From positions 1-36,473 of the IMG/VR virus record IMGVR_UViG_3300034374_006160: a stretch of 36,473 nucleotides of DNA; one strand, given 5' to 3'. Positions 1-7,159 of this stretch are shown one piece after another (position 1 is the first letter of the stretch; each line of letters starts with the position of its first letter). The stretch comes from a virus. The notes under the pieces are model-generated. The model made no database searches, had not been told where the DNA came from, and saw nothing but the letters and a program-made list of their open reading frames with translations. Both the position numbers and the translations under genes were made by a program.

Positions 1-418
1 AAGTGATAGGGCCATACAAGCTTCCGCCGCTATTGTGCCAGTTGCGCCAGTTGGAGAACATAGCGCCTACTTCGGATCGGCTACGCTTAAGGTAGCGCTT
101 AAGGCTTCCCTTGGAAAGGCTATCGACTAGGGCGCTTTCCAGCGCTTCCGCGCTTGGAACCGCTAGCTCGCAAGCTTCCGCTAGGGCGCTAACCGCAGTC
201 CAGTATTCAAGGTAGAAAGCTAGGCTAGCTTTCCCGCTGTTATCGGCTAGGTTTCGCTGCAAGCCTTGCCAAGCTTCCAAGATATCGCCCGGCTCCCAAG
301 GTTCCGCGCCCGTAACCGCCGCACAGTAGTCGCTGCAATACGGCTCATCGCCTACCTTGTATTCCGGCTTTGCTTCCGCCCCGCATAGGGCGCTACAAAG
401 GATTCTATCTTCGCTCAT
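1..418 (-). CDS. Unrecognised first gene of the left arm, open at the window edge
   Basis: An uninterrupted frame of 139 codons runs leftward from an ATG at 418-416 and meets no stop before position 1. A GGAG lies 8 bases before the ATG, which supports the start. The product begins with a four-cysteine pattern: Cys8, Cys12, Cys28 and Cys32 (CX3C-X15-CX3C), which could bind one zinc ion. The remainder is Ala/Ser/Glu/Leu-rich and probably helical, with several Trp and Tyr residues (segments such as EAWQGLQRNL and WRNWHNSGG). I recognise no family. It is the first gene downstream of the control region on this strand, so an early regulatory or host-takeover role is possible; this is inference. 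Its codon use is odd, with many CTA, AGC and GCG codons and recurring GCGGAAGC words not seen in the other genes, which suggests separate ancestry. If the genome is circular, joining the ends gives a TAG stop directly after codon 139. Confidence 0.72.
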   Translation of the reverse strand, partial: MSEDRILCSALCGAEAKPEYKVGDEPYCSDYCAAVTGAEPWEPGDILEAWQGLQRNLADNSGKASLAFYLEYWTAVSALAEACELAVPSAEALESALVDSLSKGSLKRYLKRSRSEVGAMFSNWRNWHNSGGSLYGPIT

Positions 419-490
419 CGGTCTATCTCCGTGGGCGGCTAGCGCCGAGTTAGCGCCTAAGCTTCCGCCCGCTATTGTAATCGGCAGCCT

Positions 491-519
491 ACCATATATC
501 TTTCCCCATAATGGGACAA
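491..519 (-). promoter_or_regulatory. Candidate leftward promoter for the 1-418 gene
   Basis: Read on the minus strand, TTGTCC (519-514) resembles a -35 box (4/6) and TATGGT (496-491) a -10 box (4/6), separated by exactly 17 bases. Transcription would start near 484, leaving a leader of about 65 bases before the ATG at 418. Both boxes are weak matches, so this is a candidate only. The palindrome CCCATAATGGG falls in the spacer. Confidence 0.35.
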
Positions 520-536
520 TTTTGGGCAATCCCCAA
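505..536. promoter_or_regulatory. Two operator-like inverted repeats
   Basis: CCCATAATGGG (505-515) is a palindrome with 5-base arms around a single central base. TTGGG (522-526) and CCCAA (532-536) form a second dyad with a 5-base spacer. The first sits between the putative -35 and -10 boxes of the leftward promoter and the second just upstream of the -35, where a repressor or activator would be expected. No binding protein can be named. Confidence 0.4.
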
Positions 537-537
537 G

Positions 538-598
538 CGCCCGCCGCCCGCCGCCGCGCCTATGGGAAGCGCCGCCCGCCGCCGCGCCCGCCGCCCGC
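538..598. repeat. CCGCC-rich low-complexity tract
   Basis: About 60 bases consist almost wholly of C and G in CCG/CCGCC/CGCGCC words. The longer word GCCGCCCGCCGCCGCGCC or a close variant occurs twice, either side of TATGGGAAG. The tract borders the AT-richer tandem repeats directly. Strong strand asymmetry (C on +, G on -) could favour unusual secondary structure. No coding sense is apparent. Confidence 0.6.
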
Positions 599-737
599 AT
601 ATATGAACCGCCCGCTTCATCGGTGAATCTTTCATATATGAACCGCCCGCTTCATCGGTGAATCTTTCATATATGAACCGCCCGCTTCATATGTGAACCT
701 TTCATATATGAACCGCCCGCTTCATCGGTGAACCGCC
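598..737. repeat. Four 35-bp tandem repeats carrying TTCA-N4-TGAA dyads
   Basis: Four units start at 598, 633, 668 and 703. Each begins CATATATGAACCGCCCGC and continues TTCATCGGTGAA with a short tail. Units 1 and 2 are identical, unit 3 has TTCATATGTGAA in the second dyad, and the end of unit 4 diverges. The array contains seven 12-base dyads of the form TTCA-N4-TGAA, at 616, 631, 651, 666, 686, 701 and 721, with start-to-start spacing alternating 15 and 20 bases. Three are the perfect palindrome TTCATATATGAA. The regular array resembles replication iterons, a partition site or a cooperative operator cluster. Confidence 0.9.
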
Positions 738-748
738 GCCCGGCTGCT

Positions 749-767
749 GATAATGAGACTCATTCTC
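749..767. promoter_or_regulatory. Fur-box-like palindrome over a possible -10
   Basis: GATAATGAGACTCATTCTC matches the classical 19-base Fur consensus GATAATGATAATCATTATC at 16 of 19 positions, and its core AATGAG-A-CTCATT is a perfect dyad. Its first six bases, GATAAT (749-754), could serve as a rightward -10 (5/6), so a bound protein would block transcription of the structural arm. No good -35 is visible at the right distance. It may be a site for a host regulator, a phage operator, or a chance resemblance. Confidence 0.45.
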
Positions 768-884
768 AACAAGGGGGATGGGGGCTGGCCCCACGCCGCC
801 CACCCCCCGGCCCAAGACCAGTCGCCGAGGATCTCTTAGGTGCAGCGTACTAGAACTAACCCCAACATATGCTACGATTGAGGG

Positions 885-3377
885 ATGCCCGCCAGTCCAG
901 GCTCCAGTTCGTTCTTCAACCTGATTGTTGACCATGGTGGCATCCAGGGTCTCACCGATGACGATCACACCCAGTACCCCTACTTCACCACGGGTACGGG
1001 CACTCCCGTAGGCGCGGTCACACCCCAGCGCGTCGGCCACATCTACATCGACACCAGCGGGGAGAACGCCTGGATCGCCACGAACACGACCAACGCGGAC
1101 TGGGAGCAAATCGATGCGTCTGGCGGCGGCGCTTCGGTCAGCACTGGCTCGGGTGCGCCGACCAGCACCCCCAGTGCCGAGGGCGACATCTACATCGACA
1201 CGACCAACGACCAGAGCTACATGGCGGTGGGCACTGCCAGCAGCAGCGACTGGAAGCAGACGAGCAACCTCCCCCAGGGCATCACCTCGGTCAGCGATGA
1301 CACCTCCCCCACCCTCGGCGGCGACCTGGATGGCGGCGGCTTCGCAATCACGAACATCGGTGATGTCGATGGTGTGGACATCAGTGCCCTCGTCTCGCTG
1401 ACCATCGCCAACCTTCGCTCCGTAATCGGCGGTTTGACGGACACGCAGGGCGCGACGGCTGACCGCTTCGTCTATTGGGACGCGGACGGAACTCTCCAGC
1501 AATGCTCCCATGAGGACATCGTCACTCAGGCTCACAGCGATATGGGGATTGTGCCGCAGAAGAGGATCTCAACCACGGTGGATCCTACCGTGAACGATGA
1601 TTCCGCTAGTGGCTATGCGGTTAACGACCTGTGGACCAACACCACGACCGACAACTCCTGGATCTGTCAAGACATTACGACGGGCGCGGCTGTCTGGACG
1701 CAGATTGATGGTGGTGGTGGTGGCGTGTCTGACCATGGAGCGTTGACTGGACTAGCCGACGATGACCACACTCAGTATTTCCGACACGACGGCACTCGAC
1801 TGATGACTGCTGCCCTGAACATGGGCGGCTTCGACATCACCAATGTCGGGGATGTCGATGGTGTCGATGTGAGTGCGCTGGTGTCGCTCACCATCGCCAA
1901 CCTTCGCAGCCTGATCGGTGGCCTGACTGACGCTCAGGGAGCTACTGCTGACCGCTTCCTGTATTGGGACAGCGACGGAACTCTTCAACAATGCTCGCAC
2001 GAGGACATCGTTACTCAGGGCTTCAGCGACCTGGGCATCGTCCCGCAAAAGCGTATCGCAACTACGGTTGATCCTACCGTTAACGATGACTCTGCCAGCG
2101 GTTATGCGGTCAACGACCTCTGGACGAACACCACAGATGACACCTCCTGGATCTGTGTAGACGCGACTGCGACCGCCGCAGTCTGGAAGCCCATCGCCCT
2201 CACCAAGACGGGAACGGCGGCCCCTGCCGTCGCCCCGGACTTCGTGGGCCAACTCTTCCTCGACACGACCAACGAGAACATCTACATCGGCATCGACACG
2301 GTCAACGCTGCTGACTTCCTGCAAGTCAATGGCGGCGGTGGCGACCTCTGGAGCGATGTGGTAGACGCTGACATCGTGCCCGACGCGGACGGAACCCGCG
2401 ACCTTGGTGCTGACGCGACCCGCTTTGCTCAGGCTTACATCGACGAACTGCACAGCACGGGTGGACTCCTCGTCACCGAGTCAGCCGACCACACGAACAC
2501 CCCTGCCGCTGGCAAGGGCGAGTTCTGGGTCCGCAACGACACGCCCTGCGTTCCTGTCTTCACGGACGATGCTGGTACGGACCATGTACTCAACGCGGCG
2601 GGAGGCGGCACTGATGTCAGTGTCCTCAGTGTCGAGAAAAACACCGCTGGCACGATCAACAAGGGTCAGGTGGTCTATGTCGCTGGCTACGACACGGACA
2701 AGCCGACTGTCGAGCTTGCGGACGCAGACGCGAGTGCGGCACTGCCGCCCATCGGTGTCGCCAACGCTTCCATCACGGACTCGACTGCGGGGGATGTCGT
2801 GATGAGCGGCATCGTTGACGGCATGGACACCTCAGCCTTTACTGCTGGCGACAATGTTTACCTCGACACGACTGCTGGCGCACTAGTTGCAACGCGACCC
2901 GACGAGGAGTTCGTCTACCGCATCGGTCAGGTGATCTACAGCCATGCCTCTAACGGCGTACTGCGGGTCAACATCGAGCGCGTTCAAGGGCGTTACTGGA
3001 TCTACGGCGTAGTCTGGGGCCTGTCCAACTCACAACGACTTGACAACTGGTTCGTTGGTCAAGCCACCGGAACGGTCGAGTCTGTCGAGTTCAGCGCTGC
3101 AAAGTATCTGTCAGGATCGGACGCTTCGAACTACTGGACCTTCGATATTCAGAATGCCTCTGAGTCCGACCGATCTATCCTCGCAGCCCCCTACGACATG
3201 ACGACCGACCCAACCTGGAAGACTTGGGTAGACCTCGGCGCAGTAAACGGCACGGCAGCCAACCTAGAAGTGACAAGGGGCGACCTCATCAACCTAGAAG
3301 TTCGCGAAACTGGCAACCCTCCATCACTCGGGACTCACTCGATCTCGATTCGCATTAAAGTCAAACCTGCTAACTAA
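885..3377 (+). CDS. Tail fibre-like virion protein with an internal duplication
   Basis: The 830-aa product is Asp/Thr/Gly-rich and repetitive, as phage fibres are. The motif HGG/HGALTGLxDDDHTQY, frequent in phage tail-fibre and collar-fibre proteins, occurs near residues 18-33 and 282-297. A segment of roughly 125 residues beginning GGFAITNIGDVDGVD (about 150) recurs 163 residues later (about 313). The region around residues 590-700 is a compact beta-rich module (DKPTVELADADAS, GDVVMSGIVDGMDT) like those on phage structural proteins. The last 120 residues look like a separate beta-sandwich, perhaps receptor- or virion-binding. The ATG at 885 is preceded by GAGGG almost without spacing, so the start is less sure than the frame. 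Its stop overlaps the next ATG (TAATG). It probably forms or decorates the host-contacting fibres together with the next gene product. The exact role is inferred. Confidence 0.75.
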   Translation: MPASPGSSSFFNLIVDHGGIQGLTDDDHTQYPYFTTGTGTPVGAVTPQRVGHIYIDTSGENAWIATNTTNADWEQIDASGGGASVSTGSGAPTSTPSAEGDIYIDTTNDQSYMAVGTASSSDWKQTSNLPQGITSVSDDTSPTLGGDLDGGGFAITNIGDVDGVDISALVSLTIANLRSVIGGLTDTQGATADRFVYWDADGTLQQCSHEDIVTQAHSDMGIVPQKRISTTVDPTVNDDSASGYAVNDLWTNTTTDNSWICQDITTGAAVWTQIDGGGGGVSDHGALTGLADDDHTQYFRHDGTRLMTAALNMGGFDITNVGDVDGVDVSALVSLTIANLRSLIGGLTDAQGATADRFLYWDSDGTLQQCSHEDIVTQGFSDLGIVPQKRIATTVDPTVNDDSASGYAVNDLWTNTTDDTSWICVDATATAAVWKPIALTKTGTAAPAVAPDFVGQLFLDTTNENIYIGIDTVNAADFLQVNGGGGDLWSDVVDADIVPDADGTRDLGADATRFAQAYIDELHSTGGLLVTESADHTNTPAAGKGEFWVRNDTPCVPVFTDDAGTDHVLNAAGGGTDVSVLSVEKNTAGTINKGQVVYVAGYDTDKPTVELADADASAALPPIGVANASITDSTAGDVVMSGIVDGMDTSAFTAGDNVYLDTTAGALVATRPDEEFVYRIGQVIYSHASNGVLRVNIERVQGRYWIYGVVWGLSNSQRLDNWFVGQATGTVESVEFSAAKYLSGSDASNYWTFDIQNASESDRSILAAPYDMTTDPTWKTWVDLGAVNGTAANLEVTRGDLINLEVRETGNPPSLGTHSISIRIKVKPAN
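1336..2200 (+). repeat. In-gene duplication, period 489 bp
   Basis: Two adjacent coding segments within the fibre gene encode nearly identical peptides (for example ATADRFxYWDxDGTLQQCSH and VDPTVNDDSASGYAVNDLW). The word GATGTCGATG starts at 1362 and again at 1851, a shift of 489 bases or 163 codons. DNA differs mostly at third positions, so the duplication is old and the protein sequence has been conserved since. Confidence 0.85.
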
Positions 3378-5467
3378 TGGCACTCATCCCTTTCGGAAAA
3401 AGTGACCTTCGCAAGGGTGGCCTTGCGGCGGACGGTATCAACACAACCTCTACTAACTACTGGACCCGAGGGAACCCGTACTGGAACTTGATGTACCAGT
3501 CCGAGGACAACATCCGTACAGACGGGTCTACCAGCCCGTTCGCCGGAACCCTCAACTCGGACGGCTACCCCCTGGACTACGGCACGGCGACGAACTGGAT
3601 TGAATGGTATTGCTGGTCTGAAATCCAAGATGAATTCCCGTGGGGCATTGATTGGGTACTGACCTGGGAAGGTGGCGGCAACGGCACGGTCAAACCGAAG
3701 ATAAATGGAATGACCCCGACCGTCGATGAGGCGCAGCGGCGCGTGTACGCGGTAACGGAGTCCGACTTCACAATCGCCAGACCCCTCCGAATCGATGTGG
3801 CTGATATCGACGCATGGGGAACGGCCAACTACGCGGCAGACCCGATTGTCAATGTGCGCTTTGAGCCATTGTCGATGGAGGGGACTTGCGGATACGGCGA
3901 AGCGAACTTCATCCGGCAGGATTACATCGACGCTTACTCTGAGTTCGATTACCTCCGCATGATGAACTTCCAGGCGACGAATCAGCAAGCGACGAATAGC
4001 TCGTGGGCAGACCGTAAGCCGACCACCTACCGCACCTTCGCGCACGGTGCGTATAACGGCGGTGCTGGTCGTCACGCCCCGGCGGGTGCGCCTCTAACGG
4101 TCTGTCTTGAGATCGCAAAACAGGTCGGCATCCGCCCCTGGGTGTGCATCCCCCATGAGTACGACGATGCCTCCATCACCGCGTTCTTCGAATACATCCG
4201 AGACAACTGGGACTGGTCTTACGGCCACCCGATGATCGAGTGGACAAACGAGTTCTGGAACACAGGCTTCCAGCAGGGTCAATGGTGTCAGGCCCAAGGG
4301 CTGCTGCACGACGCATCCACGCGCTATGTCACGCTCGGCAGCATGGCCGACTCGAACTTCAACGGGGATTACTTCCAGTCGAACAACGGTGAAGTCGCAC
4401 CGGGCGGGTTTGATACGACCAACGCTGCCTTCCATGTGTTCAAGCGCGAGAGCGGGGGCACGACCTATGTGCTGTACCACAACCAGACCTCTGGAAACTG
4501 GGAGGTCGCAACCTCCACGAGTGACCCGGACACCTGGACTAACTCGCAGTCGGTGACGCTCGGCTTGCCGGAGACGGTCACGGCGGTAGATGACACCTGG
4601 GAAGACAGCACGATTGGGCCGGACGAGGGTGATGCCAATGTCACCTATACCAGCCGCTTCTTCCGTGACCCATACCCGCTCTGGTATTACGGCGCGTTCC
4701 GTTCGACCCAAGCCATGAAGATCGGAAAAGCAATCATGGATGCTGCTGGCCTCGACTGGTCGGCGGTGGTCGAAGTCCAAACCGGGGGTAATGCAGCGCA
4801 GAACGATATCCTCAACTGCAATGTCTCGGAGCCGTTCGACAGCACCAGCACGGAGCGTGTTAAGGATCACCACACCTCAATCGGTGTGACCTTCTATGTT
4901 GGCGTTCAGCCTACTGCAGAGCCGCTCTGGTCGAGCAACGGCGCGAAGGATGATTCCAACCCCGTTCCTGGCACAACTCAGAACGCGATCAACTGGGATC
5001 CCGACATCTCAAAGCTGTACGACTACCTGTACTACTACATCGACACCTACCACACCAACGCGGCGGAGAACGATTCGTGGACAGCGTGCTACAACCGCAT
5101 TCACGCGGCGTGGCCGGACAGCGAGATCATCGGCTACGAGGGGAACCACCACTTCGTCCGCCACTTCGGCGGCGGCGAAACGGCAGACGGCCTAGCGTGG
5201 TTCCGCACCATGATTCAGGAGTACACCGCCCCTGAGTGGCAAGAGTGGTATCGCCGGATGTTCTGGCGATGGACTCAGATCTTCTCTCAAGGTGGTCGAA
5301 CGCCGTCCAAGTGTCACTTCGTCTTGGTGAACCCCGACGATGAGGACGGGCATTGGGCACTCTACTTCACGCTGGCCGATGCAAAGGCGCAAGTTGCTGA
5401 CGGAACCTACAAGATGGCCGAGATCATGCGACTCGACACCGGGCACTCAACCAAGCTGACGGTCTAA
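3377..5467 (+). CDS. Putative glycoside hydrolase-like virion protein
   Basis: The 696-aa product has no signal peptide and lies in the fibre block, its ATG overlapping the previous stop. Its centre resembles a clan-A (TIM-barrel) glycosidase: IRPWVCIPHEYDD is strand/loop-like, and IEWTNEFWN (residues 287-295) carries an Asn-Glu pair, Asn291-Glu292, in the usual position of the acid/base catalyst after strand 4. A candidate nucleophile is Glu588 in IIGYEGNHH. Between them lies an insertion of about 110 residues, rich in Thr, Asp and Gly (VFKRESGGTTYVLYHN), probably a separate beta domain. The N-terminal 190 residues (many Trp, Tyr) may be a virion-attachment or carbohydrate-binding part. The likely job is cleavage of capsule, O-antigen or exopolysaccharide during adsorption, as tailspike depolymerases do. 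The fold is inferred from motifs; the substrate is unknown. Confidence 0.62.
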   Translation: MALIPFGKSDLRKGGLAADGINTTSTNYWTRGNPYWNLMYQSEDNIRTDGSTSPFAGTLNSDGYPLDYGTATNWIEWYCWSEIQDEFPWGIDWVLTWEGGGNGTVKPKINGMTPTVDEAQRRVYAVTESDFTIARPLRIDVADIDAWGTANYAADPIVNVRFEPLSMEGTCGYGEANFIRQDYIDAYSEFDYLRMMNFQATNQQATNSSWADRKPTTYRTFAHGAYNGGAGRHAPAGAPLTVCLEIAKQVGIRPWVCIPHEYDDASITAFFEYIRDNWDWSYGHPMIEWTNEFWNTGFQQGQWCQAQGLLHDASTRYVTLGSMADSNFNGDYFQSNNGEVAPGGFDTTNAAFHVFKRESGGTTYVLYHNQTSGNWEVATSTSDPDTWTNSQSVTLGLPETVTAVDDTWEDSTIGPDEGDANVTYTSRFFRDPYPLWYYGAFRSTQAMKIGKAIMDAAGLDWSAVVEVQTGGNAAQNDILNCNVSEPFDSTSTERVKDHHTSIGVTFYVGVQPTAEPLWSSNGAKDDSNPVPGTTQNAINWDPDISKLYDYLYYYIDTYHTNAAENDSWTACYNRIHAAWPDSEIIGYEGNHHFVRHFGGGETADGLAWFRTMIQEYTAPEWQEWYRRMFWRWTQIFSQGGRTPSKCHFVLVNPDDEDGHWALYFTLADAKAQVADGTYKMAEIMRLDTGHSTKLTV

Positions 5468-5502
5468 TGAGCACTAAGACCCACCAGCGTCGTGGCATTT
5501 AA
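5467..5502 (+). CDS. Possible 11-residue leader peptide before terL
   Basis: An ATG overlaps the stop of the glycosidase-like gene (TAATG) and opens a frame encoding MSTKTHQRRGI, which ends with TAA at 5500-5502. That is 8 bases past the GTG start of the terminase gene. TerL lacks a visible Shine-Dalgarno sequence and no other in-frame start is available upstream, because a TGA lies at 5468-5470. Translation of this short frame could therefore deliver ribosomes to the GTG by termination-reinitiation. It may equally be fortuitous. Confidence 0.25.
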   Translation: MSTKTHQRRGI

Positions 5503-7159
5503 CCGCCACGACCTCGACCGCTCCCAGGAGCTACAGGATCGCATCCTCCAACTCTGGGAGTGCCCCGTCGAGTTCGGCTCAATGTGGCACAGGGGTGTCC
5601 TCCAGACGGACGGCACACGCAGGAAGCAGTATTCCCAGTTGCATCGGGATATTGCGGCCCACGCCCTCAGCAGCAACCGCACCAGCACCGTCGTAAGCCG
5701 AAACCACGGCAAGACCACCATCTTCATGGACATCGCGCTGTGGTCCAAATGGCGGCACATGGACAAGCGCATCATGTACATGAGCGCCTCGACCCAGCTT
5801 GCTTGCGAAATCCTTGGCGAACTAAAGGCCATCACCGAGGGCGAGATCGAGCTTCTCCCAGGGCTGATGGTCCCGTTCCGCGAGTGCTTCCCCGAGCTTA
5901 CGCCCGTCAAGGCAGCCGCCGGGTCTCCTCCCGCGTCGTTCAACCTCGCAGGGCGGACGGGCACTGGGCGCGAACCTTGCTTCTTCCCCTCGTCCATCGG
6001 CAGTAACAAGGCGGGCAAGCACCCCACGGACATCTTCGTGGATGACCCCAGCAACGAGAAGAACAGCACCACCCCCGTCCAAAGGGAGAAGGTCATCCAT
6101 GCCATCAAACAACTAGAGCCGATCCTCCGCGACCCCCAAGATGGCGCGATCCGGCACATCGGAACCCCCTGGGCCTTTGAGGATGTTGTAGCGTGGCTCG
6201 GGCGCAACCCGGAGTACAGCCAACTGCGCTTCGGTTGCTGGGACGGCGTAAACCAGGGCCACGGCCTTCTTGACGGCAAAGGACCAGGGCCGGAAGGGGC
6301 GTACCCCCTCTGCCCCAGCTACATGACTGCCCCCGAACTCATTGAGGCGGAATCCCTCATCGATGACTACGAGTTCTGGGCACAGCAGTACCTCTGCAAG
6401 CCCGTGGCCGCCGCAAATGCGTTGTTCACTGACGCAATGTTTCAGGTCGCGGAGCAAAAGGTCAGCAGCATCGACCAACTCCCCGAGGGCAAGCGCGTAC
6501 TCCTCTGGGACCCCACCAGCCGCGCCGACGCGAAATCGGGCGACTGGAACGGCATCGTGGTTGTCCATGTCAGCACTGCGGGACACATCCTCAACGCTTG
6601 CGCCAGCAACCCCGCGCTCAAAATCCCAGGGCTGGCAGATGTCCCTCGGGACACCAACTACTTCTTCCCCATCGAGGCCCACGAAATCAAGGGGCCACCC
6701 GGCGAGTGCATGGATCTTGTCGAGGACATCCACCAGCGCCTTCGCCTCAATGCCATCTGGGTCGAGGACACGGGCAGCGCGGGGGCACTCATCCCGTGGT
6801 TCCACCAGAAACACTGGACGCGGGAAGACAAAGTAGCGATTGTCCCGGCCAAGATTGGCACAAAATCCAACAAGGCGCAACGACTCCAGGGAATCCAACT
6901 GGGTTTCAAGGAGGGGCGTATTAGAGTGCTGCGAGATTTTCCTGGCCGGGACATTCTTCTCAAAAGATTGGCCGAGTTCCCCAAGAGCGAATCCGATGAC
7001 ATCCCAGACGCTCTTGCGCTGCTGACCAACCACATCATGCGGCGCGGCGCGATTCCTGGGATTTCTCTGGAAAAAAGTGACGCGCCGTACTACAATCCGG
7101 CTGCCGATCCATCGTCCGTCGCGTACCGGCAGCCCCGCACTAACTCGTCTTCGTGGTAA
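5492..7159 (+). CDS. terL: Terminase large subunit
   Basis: This is the motor that packages DNA into the prohead: an N-terminal ATPase and a C-terminal RNase H-like nuclease (555 aa, normal size). A Walker A-like loop SRNHGKT lies at residues 69-75 with Lys74, as in T7-type terminases. Walker B is IFVDDPSNEKN, with Asp184 and Asp185. Nuclease acidic residues are seen in LLWDPTSR (Asp340), WVEDTGSAG (Asp426) and SDDIPDALAL (Asp506), the three usual metal-binding positions. The start is a GTG with no clear ribosome site. Its TAA overlaps the GTG of the portal gene, consistent with coupled translation. No small-subunit terminase was recognised nearby. Family assignment is confident; the packaging strategy (headful or cohesive end) cannot be told. 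Confidence 0.93.
   Translation: MAFNRHDLDRSQELQDRILQLWECPVEFGSMWHRGVLQTDGTRRKQYSQLHRDIAAHALSSNRTSTVVSRNHGKTTIFMDIALWSKWRHMDKRIMYMSASTQLACEILGELKAITEGEIELLPGLMVPFRECFPELTPVKAAAGSPPASFNLAGRTGTGREPCFFPSSIGSNKAGKHPTDIFVDDPSNEKNSTTPVQREKVIHAIKQLEPILRDPQDGAIRHIGTPWAFEDVVAWLGRNPEYSQLRFGCWDGVNQGHGLLDGKGPGPEGAYPLCPSYMTAPELIEAESLIDDYEFWAQQYLCKPVAAANALFTDAMFQVAEQKVSSIDQLPEGKRVLLWDPTSRADAKSGDWNGIVVVHVSTAGHILNACASNPALKIPGLADVPRDTNYFFPIEAHEIKGPPGECMDLVEDIHQRLRLNAIWVEDTGSAGALIPWFHQKHWTREDKVAIVPAKIGTKSNKAQRLQGIQLGFKEGRIRVLRDFPGRDILLKRLAEFPKSESDDIPDALALLTNHIMRRGAIPGISLEKSDAPYYNPAADPSSVAYRQPRTNSSSW

Larger units (their letters stand above)
419..884. other. Divergent control region, no gene
   Basis: This is the only long non-coding stretch in the window (466 bp) and it separates the leftward and rightward arms. 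In order it holds a leftward promoter candidate with dyads (about 491-536), a CCGCC-rich tract (538-598), four 35-bp tandem units (598-737), a Fur-box-like palindrome (749-767) and a G/C-rich stretch before the first rightward gene. A short hairpin (GGGGC/GCCCC) lies just after 778. In 768-884 I see no convincing promoter beyond a weak TATGCT near 870. No tRNA is visible. Its position makes it the likely site for both promoters and perhaps a replication origin. Confidence 0.7.

Noticed and set aside
357-626. Plus-strand frame of 89 codons over the 1-418 gene and the CCGCC tract
   Set aside because: It is antisense to a frame with a good ribosome site, and its Pro/Arg-rich end is a translation of the low-complexity tract.
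538-737. Tandem repeats as a possible CRISPR array
   Set aside because: The 35-bp units are directly adjacent without unique spacers, and no cas gene other than the Cas4-like nuclease fold is present; that nuclease is explained as a phage exonuclease.
768-800. GGGGGCTGGCCCC as a terminator
   Set aside because: The loop would be only 2-4 bases and no T-run follows on either strand.
702-1535. Long minus-strand frame of 277 codons across the control region and fibre gene
   Set aside because: It lies antisense to the fibre gene, reads through the tandem repeats, has Val/Arg/Gly-biased shadow composition and no ribosome site or recognisable domain.
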